Shown here: positions 34,999 through 44,897 of the stretch, one piece after another | Position numbering within the stretch: position 1 is the first letter of the stretch | Layout: each line of letters begins with the position of its first letter | DNA from: Clostridium amylolyticum | Lineage (GTDB): Bacteria; Bacillota; Clostridia; Clostridiales; Clostridiaceae | Reading direction: 5' to 3' | NCBI RefSeq assembly: GCF_900142075.1 | Contig: NZ_FQZO01000006.1 | Location: 124,001 to 188,000 of the forward strand | DNA: 64,000 nt | The notes under the pieces: generated by a model | What the model saw: the letters and a program-made list of their open reading frames with translations, nothing else | Told to the model about the DNA's origin: nothing | Databases searched by the model: none | Made by a program: the position numbers and the translations under genes

Positions 34999-35247
34999 AT
35001 GATAGTATATAAAACTGAAGGTGTCTGTGCAAAACAAATTGAAATTAATTTGCAAGGGGAAATAGTTAAAGAAGTAAAATTTACATCTGGCTGCCCTGGA
35101 AATCTCATGGGTATTTCCAGCCTGGTAAAAGGTATGCCAATCCAAGAAGTTATCAATAGACTAAAAGGGATAAAATGTGGAAATAAGGATACATCTTGTC
35201 CTGATCAATTATCCAAAGCCTTGGAAAATTATCTCCTAGAAAAATAA
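34999..35247 (+). CDS. Stand-alone TSCPD-domain protein (TIGR03905-like)
   Basis: The 82-residue protein reads EGVCAKQIEINLQGEIVKEV, then FTSGCPGNLMGISSLVKGM, and ends with TSCPDQLSKALENYL. The TSCPD box and Cys residues match the small TIGR03905 family. The same fold forms the C-terminal part of the class II ribonucleotide reductase at 59 kb. No reaction is known for the free-standing form; metal or cofactor handling has been suggested by similarity only. GGGGG precedes the ATG. Confidence 0.82.
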   Translation: MIVYKTEGVCAKQIEINLQGEIVKEVKFTSGCPGNLMGISSLVKGMPIQEVINRLKGIKCGNKDTSCPDQLSKALENYLLEK

Positions 35248-35277
35248 TAAGTCAACCATTTTGGTTGACTTATTATT
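35243..35277. terminator. Bidirectional terminator between the TSCPD gene and valS
   Basis: AATAATAAGTCAACCA pairs with TGGTTGACTTATTATT around a 3-base loop between convergent genes. Confidence 0.75.
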
Positions 35278-35290
35278 TATTATAAGATAT

Positions 35291-37936
35291 TTATTTTAAG
35301 CTATCTATTCTATTAATCACAGCCAATAGCATAGCTTCATATTTTTTACCCTTTTCTTTTTCTTCGTTAACCACTGCTTCTGGAGCTTTTGCTACAAAAC
35401 CATTATTGGAAAGTTTCTTATTTACTCTTTCAATTTCTAGAGTTAATTTTTCCTTTTCTTTATTTAATCTTTCTAATTCTTTATCCTTGTCTATAAGATC
35501 TAATAATGGCATAAAGAATTCTCCTCCCTTAGATAGGGCTGATACTAGGTTATTAGGTAACCCCTCCTTGGATTCTAAGAAAACAACTTCATTAGCAAAG
35601 GCTAATTTTTCAATATAAGCTTTTCCCTTAATAAAGGCACCTTTTGATTCTTCTGTAACGTAAGCCATAAGTTTAGCTTTCTTGGAAGGAGGTACATTTA
35701 TTTCTGCTCTAACATTTCTGATAGCCTTAATTGCTTCAATAACATAATTCATCTCATCTTCTATTTTAGAATCAATAAGATCATCATCTGATTCTGGCCA
35801 TTTTGAAATGGTTATGGATTCATATTCCTCTGCCAAATGAGTATATATCTCTTCTGTTATAAAAGGCATTACTGGATGTAGAAGCTGCAAAGAAGTCGTT
35901 AAAACTTTATATAGTACATTGAATACTATACCTTTACTTTCTTCTCCTTCACCATAAAGTACAGGTTTTACAAGCTCTATATACCAGTCACAGAATTCAG
36001 TCCAAATAAAGTCATAGATCTTTTGCAACGCAATGCCTATTTCAAATTTATCTAAATTATAAGTTACTTCTTTAATTAAATTATTTAATTTTGAAAGAAT
36101 CCATCTATCCGCTAAAGAGTAATTTGTATTATTTTTATACTTGTTCATTAACTCTTTATCTAAATTCATCATAACAAATCTAGAGGCATTCCAAGTTTTA
36201 TTAGCAAAGTTTCTTGCAGCTTCTACCCTTTCAGGATAAAATCTAATATCATTACCTGGGGCATTACCAGTTACCAGCATAAATCTTAAAGCATCCGCTC
36301 CATAATTATCAATAACTTCTAGTGGGTCTACACCATTTCCTAGGGACTTTGACATTTTTTTACCCTCAGAATCTCTTACAATTCCATGCATTAGGACATT
36401 TTCAAAAGGTACTTCTCCCATGTTATGAATTCCTGAAAAAATCATTCTAGCTACCCAGAAGAATATTATATCGTAACCTGTAACCAAGGTGCTGGTAGGA
36501 TAAAAATACTCCAGGTCCTCTGTAGAATCTGGCCATCCTAAAGTGGAAAAAGGCCATAAAGCAGAGCTAAACCATGTGTCTAAAACATCCTTATCCTGTG
36601 TTAATTTGCTGCTTCCACATTTATTACAGCTATGTGGTTCTTGTTCTGTTACTATTATCTCACCGCAATCATCGCAGTACCAAACAGGAATTCTGTGTCC
36701 CCACCATAATTGTCTTGAGATACACCAATCTTGAATATTATCCATCCAGTTAAAATAAATTTTTTCAAATCTTTCAGGAATAAACTTGGTTTTCTTTTCT
36801 TTCACAGCCTTTATAGCTGGCTCAGCTAAGCTTTCCATCTTAACATACCATTGTTTTGATATTATAGGCTCTACCACAGTGCTACATCTATCGTGGGTTC
36901 CTACATTGTGTACATGAGGTTTTATCTTAACTAGAAGCCCTTGCTCCTCTAAATCTTTAACTATAGCCTTTCTAGCTTCATATCTGTCTAAACCAGCATA
37001 TTTTCCACCTAAATTATTTATGGTTCCCTTGTCATCCATAACCCTGATTATAGGTAAGTCATGTCTATTACCCACTAAGAAGTCATTAGGGTCATGGGCA
37101 GGTGTTATCTTAACAGCTCCTGTACCAAACTCCATATCTACATATTCGTCAGCTATAATAGGTATCTCTCTATTCATAAGAGGCAGTATAAGCTTTTTAC
37201 CCACAAGATGAGAGTATTTTGGATCATTAGGGTTCACCGCTACTGCAGTATCTCCTAACATGGTCTCTGGCCTTGTAGTAGCTATCTCCAAATATTCAAC
37301 ACTGCCTACTAAAGGATATTTAATATGCCAAAAGCTTCCTTCTTTTTCTTCATATTCAATCTCAGCATCTGAAAGTGCTGTCTGACATTTAGGACACCAG
37401 TTTGTTATTCTATTTCCTTGATATATTAGTCCTTCATTGTATAGTTTAACGAATACGTGTCTTACTGCTTTACTTAAATTTTCATCCATAGTAAAGCTTT
37501 CACGGGTAAAATCAGCGGACACTCCCATTTTTTTAAGTTGAGTTCTTATTCTTTCTCTATAGGTATCAGTCCATTCCCAAACCTTTTCTAGGAAGGCATC
37601 TCTACCCATTTCTTTTTTCTTTAAACCTTGTTTTAAAAGTTCATTTTCTACTTTAACCTCTGTAGCGATACTTGCATGGTCTTCCCCTGGAAGCCATAAT
37701 GCAGCATACCCTTGCATCCTTTTAAATCTTATAAGTATATCTTGAAGTGTATTATCTAGCGCATGCCCTAGGTGAAGCTGCCCTGTGATATTAGGCGGTG
37801 GCATAATAATAGTATAAGGTTTTTTATTCTTATCAATAATAGGTGTAAAATACTTTTTGCCTTCCCAGGTTTTATAAATTCTTTCTTCAAATTCTTTTGG
37901 ATTATAGGTCGTAGAAAGGTTTTTATTTTCTTCCAT
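35291..37936 (-). CDS. valS: Valyl-tRNA synthetase
   Basis: The 881-residue class I synthetase has the HIGH-type motif (NITGQLHLGHALDN near residue 50), the editing insertion (about 190-350, TTRPETMLGDTAVAVNP) and KMSKSLGNG near 527. A zinc-ribbon-like CDDCG...CNKCG lies near 420-445. The C-terminal coiled-coil arm covers about 810-881. It charges tRNA-Val and edits Thr. Expression is set by a T-box leader with a GUA specifier and its own strong promoter. Confidence 0.97.
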   Translation of the reverse strand: MEENKNLSTTYNPKEFEERIYKTWEGKKYFTPIIDKNKKPYTIIMPPPNITGQLHLGHALDNTLQDILIRFKRMQGYAALWLPGEDHASIATEVKVENELLKQGLKKKEMGRDAFLEKVWEWTDTYRERIRTQLKKMGVSADFTRESFTMDENLSKAVRHVFVKLYNEGLIYQGNRITNWCPKCQTALSDAEIEYEEKEGSFWHIKYPLVGSVEYLEIATTRPETMLGDTAVAVNPNDPKYSHLVGKKLILPLMNREIPIIADEYVDMEFGTGAVKITPAHDPNDFLVGNRHDLPIIRVMDDKGTINNLGGKYAGLDRYEARKAIVKDLEEQGLLVKIKPHVHNVGTHDRCSTVVEPIISKQWYVKMESLAEPAIKAVKEKKTKFIPERFEKIYFNWMDNIQDWCISRQLWWGHRIPVWYCDDCGEIIVTEQEPHSCNKCGSSKLTQDKDVLDTWFSSALWPFSTLGWPDSTEDLEYFYPTSTLVTGYDIIFFWVARMIFSGIHNMGEVPFENVLMHGIVRDSEGKKMSKSLGNGVDPLEVIDNYGADALRFMLVTGNAPGNDIRFYPERVEAARNFANKTWNASRFVMMNLDKELMNKYKNNTNYSLADRWILSKLNNLIKEVTYNLDKFEIGIALQKIYDFIWTEFCDWYIELVKPVLYGEGEESKGIVFNVLYKVLTTSLQLLHPVMPFITEEIYTHLAEEYESITISKWPESDDDLIDSKIEDEMNYVIEAIKAIRNVRAEINVPPSKKAKLMAYVTEESKGAFIKGKAYIEKLAFANEVVFLESKEGLPNNLVSALSKGGEFFMPLLDLIDKDKELERLNKEKEKLTLEIERVNKKLSNNGFVAKAPEAVVNEEKEKGKKYEAMLLAVINRIDSLK

Positions 37937-37949
37937 TAAATCTCCTCCT

Positions 37950-38225
37950 AATAATTTATTAAAAATAGAAAAGAGCCTTCATCCTAAAAGGACGAAGACT
38001 CGCGGTACCACCTTTTTTCCCACTACCATGGGCTCTCATATACATAACGGCATGGCTGCCGTCTTTACTTACTAAATTTCAGTAAAGAAGCTCAAAAGCT
38101 ACCTTCAAGATTTCCGATAAAAAAGGTTTTTCAGCCAAGAACCCTTATCTCTGATTATCTTATAATCTTTACTCCTCTTTCTCAAAGCTTGTAAATTTTA
38201 AATTAAAATATTCTTCATTGATTTA
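37950..38225 (-). promoter_or_regulatory. T-box leader of valS, Val (GUA) specifier
   Basis: The minus strand carries AAGGTGGTACCGCGAG (T-box, about 37999-38014) and stem I with GAGAAAGAGGAGTA. The specifier loop is TGAAG-GTA-GC, with GTA at 38100-38102. A terminator pairs GAGTCTTCGTCC with GGATGAAGGCTC (37973-38001), followed by TTTTCTATTTTT. The tRNA-Val (UAC) gene in this window reads exactly this codon. Confidence 0.92.
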
Positions 38226-38235
38226 GATACCTAAT

Positions 38236-38263
38236 ATTATAATACTTTAATCTTAATTGTCAA
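38236..38263 (-). promoter_or_regulatory. Promoter of the valS leader
   Basis: Perfect TTGACA (38258-38263) and perfect TATAAT (38236-38241) are 16 bases apart on the minus strand, directly after the activase gene stop codon. Confidence 0.85.
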
Positions 38264-38266
38264 CCA

Positions 38267-41200
38267 CTATCTTTCTTTAAAACTAGCTACTTCATCTAAG
38301 GTTTCTTTTACCATATCCTGAGCATTTAGATTTTTCATAGCTACAGAAAGCATTAATTTTATTCTATTTAACTGATTTACCTCACTGGCACCTGGATCAT
38401 AGTCTACAGCTGTTATATTAGCGTAAGGGTACCTATGTCTTAAAGCTTTTATCATTCCTTTGCCTGTAACATGGTTTGGTAAACATGCAAAGGGTTGAAC
38501 ACAAAGTATGTTATCTACTCCACTATCTAAAAGTTCCATCATTTCAGCGGTTAAAAACCATCCTTCCCCGGTTTGATTCCCTAAAGATAAAACCTTAGAT
38601 GCTTTATTAGCTAGCTCCTGTATACTAACGGGTGTATTAAATCTTTTACTTTTATTTAATTCATTCTTTAAGGTATTTCTATAAAATTCTATAGCTTTTA
38701 TTATAACTTTAGATTGAACCATAGAAAGCCATGTTCCATCCAGGCTTCTATACTTGAAATCAGCATCGTAAGAGGTATACAAGAAAAAGTCTATGAGGTC
38801 GGGCATTACTGCCTCCCCTCCTTCTTTTTCTATTATATCCACCACATTATTATTTGCCATAGGGTGAAATTTAACCAATATTTCTCCTACAATTCCCACT
38901 CTTGGCTTTTTTATATCCTTTAATTTCAAGTTATCAAAATCTTTAATAATAGCTTTAATATTTTCATTAAATTCTTTTAGGCTGCCATTACATACATTAT
39001 GTTTTGCCACTTCAGCCCAATGTCTGTATAGCTTATTAGCAGATCCATTTTCCTCTTCATAGGGCCTTACCTTATAAAGCACTCTCATAAATAGATCTCC
39101 GTAAACCAGAGCCATCATAGCCTTATTTAAAAGTTCCAGTGAGATTTTAAAACCAGATTGTTTTTCTAAGCCTACTGCATTTAAAGATATCACTGGAATA
39201 CTCTCAAAGCCTGCTTCTCTTAAAGCTTTCTTTAAGAAGCCGATGTAATTTGTGGCTCTACATCCTCCTCCGGTTTGGGTAATAATTACTGAGGTATTAT
39301 TTAAATCATATTTTCCTGATTTAAGGGCATGAATCATCTGTCCAATAACTATTATAGAAGGATAGCAAGCATCATTATTCACATATTTTAGCCCTTCTTC
39401 TATGGCCTCATTATCCACTGTGGGAAGTATTTCAACGTTGTATCCACTAGCTTTAAACGCCTCTTCTACCAGCTCAAAATGAATGGGTGACATTTGAGGT
39501 GCCAATATGGTATGAGCTTTTTTCATACTCTTATTAAAAATAACATCATCATACTTATAATTATTATTTTTAGGATTATATAGGGATTTTTCTCTTTCCA
39601 TTAATGCAGCTTTTAATGAACGTATCCTTATTTTAATGGCTCCTAAGTTATTTACTTCATCGATTTTTAATAAGGTAAATATTTTATCTTTTGCTTGTAA
39701 TATTTCTTGAACCTGATCTGAAGTTACCGCGTCAAGACCACATCCAAAAGAGTTTAACTGAATCAACTCCAGATTACTTTTCTTAGTAACATATTCTGCT
39801 GCATTATATAGTCTTGTATGATACATCCATTGGTCTACCACCCTTAAATCTCTATCCAGATTTCCCAGGTGGGAAATAGAATCCTCCGTTAATACAGCCA
39901 TATCAAAGCCGGTAATTATATTGGGCAGCCCATGATTTATCTCCGGGTCTATATGATAGGGTCTGCCGCACAAAACCACACCTTTTTTCCCCGTATTATC
40001 TAGATATTTAATTACTTCTTCACCTTTTTTTCTTATATCTTCCTTAAATTTATCATATTCTTCCCATGCTGCATCTGCAGCATACTTTACTTCCTTCAAG
40101 GTAATATTAAAATCTTTAAGTTCCTGAAATATTCGTTTTGTTAATATCTTTCTATTATTTAGGGAAAAGAATGGATTCATAAACCTAATTTCTTTAGTTT
40201 TTAATTCCTCTACATTATTTTTAATAACCTCTGGATAAGAAGTGACAATAGGACAATTGTAGCAGTTGTTAGCACACTTATCTTCCTTTTGCTCATAAGG
40301 TATACAAGGATAGAAAATAGTTTTAACATTTTTATTAATTAAATCCATAATATGACCATGTACAAGCTTCGCAGGGTAACAAGCAGATTCAGATGGTATG
40401 GTTTCAATGCCCATCTCATAAACTTTTCTTGAAGACTGGGCTGATAATACTACCCTAAACCCTAGCTTGGTTAATAATGTAAACCAAAAAGGATAATTTT
40501 CATATATATTTAATACCCTGGGAATACCTATGGTACCTCTAAAAGCTTCTTTTTCACTTAAAGCTTTATAAGAAAATATTTTTTTGTACTTGTAATCATA
40601 TAAGTTAGGTATTTCATTCTTTGTTTTTGTTTTCCCTAAAGGCCTTTCACATCGATTTCCCGATATAAATTCTTCTTGAGAGTTAAATTTATTTATGGTA
40701 AGAAGACAATTATTATTACACAAACCGCATCTTCTTAAGGTTATATCTGAAGAAAACTCTTGTAAGCTTTTCTTTGATAAAATTGAAGAAGTTTCATTTT
40801 CTTTGCATCTTTCCTTTGCTATTAAAGCTGCTCCAAAAGCTCCCATTAATCCTGCTATATCAGGTCTTATTACTTCTTTGCCAAGTATTTGCTCAAAACA
40901 TCTTAATACAGCATCATTATAAAAGGTACCACCTTGAACAATAATCTTCTCTCCTATTTCTTCAGGCTTTCGTATTTTAATAACCTTGTATAATGCATTT
41001 TTTATAACTGAATAGGAAAGCCCTGCGGATATATCGCCTACAGAAGCTCCTTCTTTTTGAGCTTGTTTAACTCTAGAGTTCATAAATACAGTGCATCTTG
41101 AGCCTAGGTCTACGGGATTCTCTGCAAATAAGGCTTCTTTAGCAAAATCCTTTACATCATAGTTTAATGATTGAGCAAAACTTTCTATAAAAGAGCCACA

Positions 41201-42544
41201 TCCAGAAGAACAAGCTTCATTTAAAAGAATGCTCTCAATGACATCATTCTTAATCCTTAAACATTTCATGTCTTGCCCACCTATATCAAGGATAAACTCA
41301 ACCCCGGGCAAAAAGTATTTTGCTGCTTTATAATGGGCTATGGTCTCAATTTCTCCCTCATCCACCTTCAATGCTGTTTTAATCATAGCTTCACCATAAC
41401 CAGTTACTACAGCCTTGGCTATATATGCCTCCTTAGGCATGTTTAAATACATATCCTCCAAAGAACGTATAACCTGATCTAGAGGGGTTCCTTTATTACT
41501 TCCGTAATAGCTATATAAAATACTGTTTTCATCATCTATAAGCACTAGCTTAGTAGTGGTAGAACCTGCATCTATTCCAAGATAACAAGCTCCTTCTTGC
41601 TTATTAAATTCTTTATACTTTGCTTTATTTTTTTGGTGTCTTTCACTAAATTTCTCTAATTCTTTAGTGTTTTTGAAAAGAGGGGACAATCTTTGTATTT
41701 CTATATCTTTAATTTCACTCATATTTTGAACCTTAGACATTAATGAGTTAAAGCTTATACTTTCTGATTGTCTTGCATTTAGTGCTGCTCCTAAAGCTAC
41801 AAAAAGCTGTGAATTTTCCGGAAAAATAATTTGAGAATCCTCAAGGTTTAAGGTTTCGATAAATCTCTTTCTTAATTCAGATAGAAAATAAAGTGGTCCA
41901 CCTAGAAAAGCAACGTTACCCCTTATAGGTCTTCCACAGGCTAGTCCACTTATTGTTTGATTCACCACTGCTTGAAATATTGACACTGCTATATCTTCTT
42001 TCCTGGCACCTTCATTTAAAAGTGGCTGAATATCGGTTTTAGCAAATACCCCACACCTTGCTGCTATAGGGTATATAACCTTATAATCTTTAGCGAGTTC
42101 ATTTAATCCTGCAGCATCGGTTTGCAATAAAACCGCCATTTGATCTATAAAGGCACCTGTCCCACCAGCACAAGTTCCGTTCATTCTCTGTTCTAAAGTA
42201 GTATCAAAAAAAGTTATTTTAGCATCTTCTCCTCCAAGTTCAAGAGCTACATCAGTATCTGGAATAAGCTCCTCTACTGTGGTACTTGAAGCGATTACCT
42301 CTTGAACAAAGGGTATATCTAACCATTTGGATACAGATAAGCCACCTGAGCCAGTGACATTTATTTTAATAGAACTTTTTTTCAAAATACTTGAAGATTC
42401 AAATAGTAATTTCCTTATGGTACTCCTAATATCGGAGAAATGCCTTTCATATCTTTTAAAAATCAAGTTATTATTTTCATCTAGTACTATAATCTTCACT
42501 GTAGTAGATCCTACATCTAGACCCACATTATACATTTCCCACAT
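38267..42544 (-). CDS. 2-hydroxyacyl-CoA dehydratase activase-related fusion protein (BadF/BcrA ATPase x2 plus HgdB-like region)
   Basis: The 1425-residue protein joins several modules. A first ASKHA ATPase domain (about 6-260) has GLDVGSTTVKI and NGTCAGGTGAFIDQM. A second (about 322-585) has GIDAGSTTTKLVLIDDEN and NEACSSGCGSFIES. The Cys here corresponds to the cluster-binding Cys of HgdC. Then comes a DUF2229-like region with CGLCNNNCL and NCYNCPIV, and a C-terminal dehydratase-like half (about 880-1400) with GGGCRATNYIG and QPFACLPNHVTGKG. HgdC-type activators use ATP to inject an electron into dehydratases. The substrate of this large soluble fusion is unknown. It has its own promoter. 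Confidence 0.85.
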   Translation of the reverse strand: MWEMYNVGLDVGSTTVKIIVLDENNNLIFKRYERHFSDIRSTIRKLLFESSSILKKSSIKINVTGSGGLSVSKWLDIPFVQEVIASSTTVEELIPDTDVALELGGEDAKITFFDTTLEQRMNGTCAGGTGAFIDQMAVLLQTDAAGLNELAKDYKVIYPIAARCGVFAKTDIQPLLNEGARKEDIAVSIFQAVVNQTISGLACGRPIRGNVAFLGGPLYFLSELRKRFIETLNLEDSQIIFPENSQLFVALGAALNARQSESISFNSLMSKVQNMSEIKDIEIQRLSPLFKNTKELEKFSERHQKNKAKYKEFNKQEGACYLGIDAGSTTTKLVLIDDENSILYSYYGSNKGTPLDQVIRSLEDMYLNMPKEAYIAKAVVTGYGEAMIKTALKVDEGEIETIAHYKAAKYFLPGVEFILDIGGQDMKCLRIKNDVIESILLNEACSSGCGSFIESFAQSLNYDVKDFAKEALFAENPVDLGSRCTVFMNSRVKQAQKEGASVGDISAGLSYSVIKNALYKVIKIRKPEEIGEKIIVQGGTFYNDAVLRCFEQILGKEVIRPDIAGLMGAFGAALIAKERCKENETSSILSKKSLQEFSSDITLRRCGLCNNNCLLTINKFNSQEEFISGNRCERPLGKTKTKNEIPNLYDYKYKKIFSYKALSEKEAFRGTIGIPRVLNIYENYPFWFTLLTKLGFRVVLSAQSSRKVYEMGIETIPSESACYPAKLVHGHIMDLINKNVKTIFYPCIPYEQKEDKCANNCYNCPIVTSYPEVIKNNVEELKTKEIRFMNPFFSLNNRKILTKRIFQELKDFNITLKEVKYAADAAWEEYDKFKEDIRKKGEEVIKYLDNTGKKGVVLCGRPYHIDPEINHGLPNIITGFDMAVLTEDSISHLGNLDRDLRVVDQWMYHTRLYNAAEYVTKKSNLELIQLNSFGCGLDAVTSDQVQEILQAKDKIFTLLKIDEVNNLGAIKIRIRSLKAALMEREKSLYNPKNNNYKYDDVIFNKSMKKAHTILAPQMSPIHFELVEEAFKASGYNVEILPTVDNEAIEEGLKYVNNDACYPSIIVIGQMIHALKSGKYDLNNTSVIITQTGGGCRATNYIGFLKKALREAGFESIPVISLNAVGLEKQSGFKISLELLNKAMMALVYGDLFMRVLYKVRPYEEENGSANKLYRHWAEVAKHNVCNGSLKEFNENIKAIIKDFDNLKLKDIKKPRVGIVGEILVKFHPMANNNVVDIIEKEGGEAVMPDLIDFFLYTSYDADFKYRSLDGTWLSMVQSKVIIKAIEFYRNTLKNELNKSKRFNTPVSIQELANKASKVLSLGNQTGEGWFLTAEMMELLDSGVDNILCVQPFACLPNHVTGKGMIKALRHRYPYANITAVDYDPGASEVNQLNRIKLMLSVAMKNLNAQDMVKETLDEVASFKER

Positions 42545-42579
42545 TTTAATCTCTCCTAAAAGTTATATAACAATAATTA

Positions 42580-42608
42580 ATTATGTATATATTTTTCTTT
42601 TTTGTCAA
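42580..42608 (-). promoter_or_regulatory. Predicted promoter of the activase fusion gene
   Basis: TTGACA (42603-42608) and CATAAT (42580-42585) are 17 bases apart on the minus strand, about 35 bases before the start codon. Confidence 0.7.
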
Positions 42609-42676
42609 AAATTATAATGAATATCCCCTTATTAATATAAATATTTATAGTTAAAGCAATAATTAAGGAGACTATT

Positions 42677-43033
42677 ATGGATTATTTTGATGAAGCAAAC
42701 CATTGTTATAATGTAAAAGAATATGAGAAAGCTCTAAAGTTTTACAAAAAAGCTATTGAAAACAAAACCTATGAAGCTTGTTCATATTATAACTCCGCAG
42801 TTTGCTGTATAAAATTAAAGGAATACCAAAGAGGCATTGAGCTGCTTAAATCTGCAATTTCACTTAAAGTAGATTCAAAATACTTTTTTAATTTAGCTTA
42901 TTGCTATGCTATGATTAAAAATAATAAAAAAGCTTTAGTATACTTTAATACAGCTTGGTCATTAGATAATAATGATGATGAATGCGAAAAAGCCATAAAT
43001 TTAATAATTAAAGGCTTACCTAAGCATCCTTAA
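42677..43033 (+). CDS. Small TPR-repeat protein
   Basis: The 118-residue protein consists of about three tetratricopeptide repeats. Segments are NVKEYEKALKFYKKAIENK, KLKEYQRGIELLKSAISLK and KNNKKALVYFNTAWSLD. TPRs bind other proteins or peptides. There is no signal or other domain, and the partner is unknown. AAGGAG precedes the ATG, and a strong terminator follows at once, so it is monocistronic. Confidence 0.82.
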   Translation: MDYFDEANHCYNVKEYEKALKFYKKAIENKTYEACSYYNSAVCCIKLKEYQRGIELLKSAISLKVDSKYFFNLAYCYAMIKNNKKALVYFNTAWSLDNNDDECEKAINLIIKGLPKHP

Positions 43034-43050
43034 TTAAGGATGCTTTTTTA
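43022..43050 (+). terminator. Terminator after the TPR gene
   Basis: AGCATCCTTAATTAAGGATGC is a 10-bp perfect inverted repeat followed by TTTTTTA. Its tail overlaps the end of the convergent transglutaminase gene. Confidence 0.85.
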
Positions 43051-44235
43051 CCATTCACCAATTATCTTAGGATTTTTATGATCTAGTTCAAACCTTCTGC
43101 TATTAAAATAGTTCCCACCTTTATAAAAAGTTGGATCTACATTTATCCATTTGTCTTCATCCTCTAAGTATACCTGATTCCAAGCATGGCTTACCCAGGA
43201 TATCCCATTATAGCCTTCTCCCGTTACCATTCTAACTTTAAGCCCCACTGCCTTACTCATAGAAACATATAAACATGCATAATCAAAGCAAATGCCTTTT
43301 TTAGTATTAAAGGTGATAATGGATCCTGACTTTGATGAAAAGTCGTTGTTTAATATTTGCTGAGCTTTATCATCGTCATAATTTATATTACTACCAATCC
43401 AGGCATATAGTGTTCTCGCTTTAGCCCTATCAGTGTTTTGACCTGCTGTTATATGTTTCGCATAATTATTAATCTCTTCATTGCTCCTAATGCCCTCTTC
43501 CAAGGTTATTCCATTGTAATATACTATTTGTTTATTTTTATTTAATGATATATTTTTATATTTCTTTATATCTTCCCAAGTACCTATTCCATTATCATCT
43601 TGTATCTTCACTTTAAAAGAGTTATCAACGATATTAGGTAGAGCTTTTGCCAATTTGGAATTTGTTACTGGTATAACAATTTGCTTACATAAATTAGTAT
43701 ATATGTTTGATTCCTCAAGTAAAGTGTTTAATTTTGGGCTTATGTTCAATATGGAAGCGAAATTCAATATAAATATAAAGAATACAACATTGCACATAGA
43801 TTTAGGAAGTTCTGCAATGGCTCCGGTTATTCTCTTAAAAAGAATACTCCTATTCTTTAAAAACCTCTCAACAATATCCAATAAGGGAAATAAAATTATT
43901 GAGTTAACAAGCAAAAAAGTTAAATGGAATATCTGATAAAAAAATAATCCCAAGATAGGTAAAACTATCACATATAAAAGCCAAGGATACGCATCCAAAA
44001 CTAAAATTACTTTTTGTGGAATATAAGTAAATATTCCATTTTCTCTAACTAAAAAATAGTTTTTAAATACTAAAAAACCAAAAATCAAGGCTAATAAAGC
44101 AGATACACTTTTTTCAAACTCACTAAGCTCCCACTTTATATCCTTAGTATTATATTTTTTTATAAAGCCTTTTAGTATTGGATAAATAAAAAGGAAAATT
44201 AAAAACAAAGATATAGGGTTTTTGTTATTCATCAC
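43048..44235 (-). CDS. Membrane protein with transglutaminase-like domain
   Basis: About 395 residues. The N-terminal 160 residues have four to five hydrophobic segments, for example ISLFLIFLFIYPILKGF and WLLYVIVLPILGLFFYQIF. The C-terminal domain has the transglutaminase/papain-like triad: Cys in KGICFDYACLYV, His in VSHAWNQVYL and Asp in NVDPTFY. It is probably a membrane-anchored protease or amidase acting outside the cell. I chose the ATG at 44235, with AAGGTG six bases before it, over upstream codons inside recX. It follows recX by seven bases. Confidence 0.78.
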   Translation of the reverse strand: MMNNKNPISLFLIFLFIYPILKGFIKKYNTKDIKWELSEFEKSVSALLALIFGFLVFKNYFLVRENGIFTYIPQKVILVLDAYPWLLYVIVLPILGLFFYQIFHLTFLLVNSIILFPLLDIVERFLKNRSILFKRITGAIAELPKSMCNVVFFIFILNFASILNISPKLNTLLEESNIYTNLCKQIVIPVTNSKLAKALPNIVDNSFKVKIQDDNGIGTWEDIKKYKNISLNKNKQIVYYNGITLEEGIRSNEEINNYAKHITAGQNTDRAKARTLYAWIGSNINYDDDKAQQILNNDFSSKSGSIITFNTKKGICFDYACLYVSMSKAVGLKVRMVTGEGYNGISWVSHAWNQVYLEDEDKWINVDPTFYKGGNYFNSRRFELDHKNPKIIGEW

Positions 44236-44242
44236 ATTCACC

Positions 44243-44884
44243 TTATTCATATTCAGAAATATTAGTAATCTTACGCACAATAGCCTTTACCATTTCATAT
44301 TCATATCCTTTAGAAAGCAAAAATGAAGTTAGTTTATTGGAAAGTTTCCACGTGTCATTTTCTCTTTTAATGAGCTGAGAATATTTCTTTTCTGCTATTA
44401 CTGTAGCATATTTTTCCATATCCTCCTTATTAATCTTACCTAATTCTCTTTTAATTAAACTCTCTGATACACCTTTTTTACTTAAATTATATTGTATTTT
44501 CTTATTTCCTTGATTTTTTATATTGTCTTTTATAAATGCTTGAGTATATTTAACGTCATTCATAAAATCATATTCTCTTAATAGTTTTTTTATTCTTTCT
44601 ACTATATTTTTGTCAAAACCTTTTTGTATAAGCTTATCTTCTATTTCTTTTTCAGTTTTATAAGATCTTTCAATAATTCTAAAGGCTGCAGCCTTAGCTT
44701 TCAAATAGTTGTCTTCATTAATTATCTCTTCTAAATCCTTTAAATCAATGTGTTGTCCTTTAGAAAGATTATACTTATATATGATTTCAGTATCACAAGA
44801 AAATTTGTATTCCTCATCAATATATATATTAACCCTCTTTTTATTTCTCTTTTGCACTTCTATGTTAGTAATTTTGTTTTCCAT
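44243..44884 (-). CDS. recX: Regulatory protein RecX
   Basis: The 213-residue protein matches RecX. It has a short N-terminal strand region, then three-helix repeats such as AFRIIERSYKTEKEIEDKLI, DVKYTQAFIKDNIKNQGNKK and LTSFLLSKGYEYEMVKAIV. RecX binds RecA filaments and usually limits strand exchange. Here it lies between an M16 peptidase (13 bases upstream) and the transglutaminase protein, not beside recA. Confidence 0.9.
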   Translation of the reverse strand: MENKITNIEVQKRNKKRVNIYIDEEYKFSCDTEIIYKYNLSKGQHIDLKDLEEIINEDNYLKAKAAAFRIIERSYKTEKEIEDKLIQKGFDKNIVERIKKLLREYDFMNDVKYTQAFIKDNIKNQGNKKIQYNLSKKGVSESLIKRELGKINKEDMEKYATVIAEKKYSQLIKRENDTWKLSNKLTSFLLSKGYEYEMVKAIVRKITNISEYE

Positions 44885-44897
44885 GGTATCACCCTTA

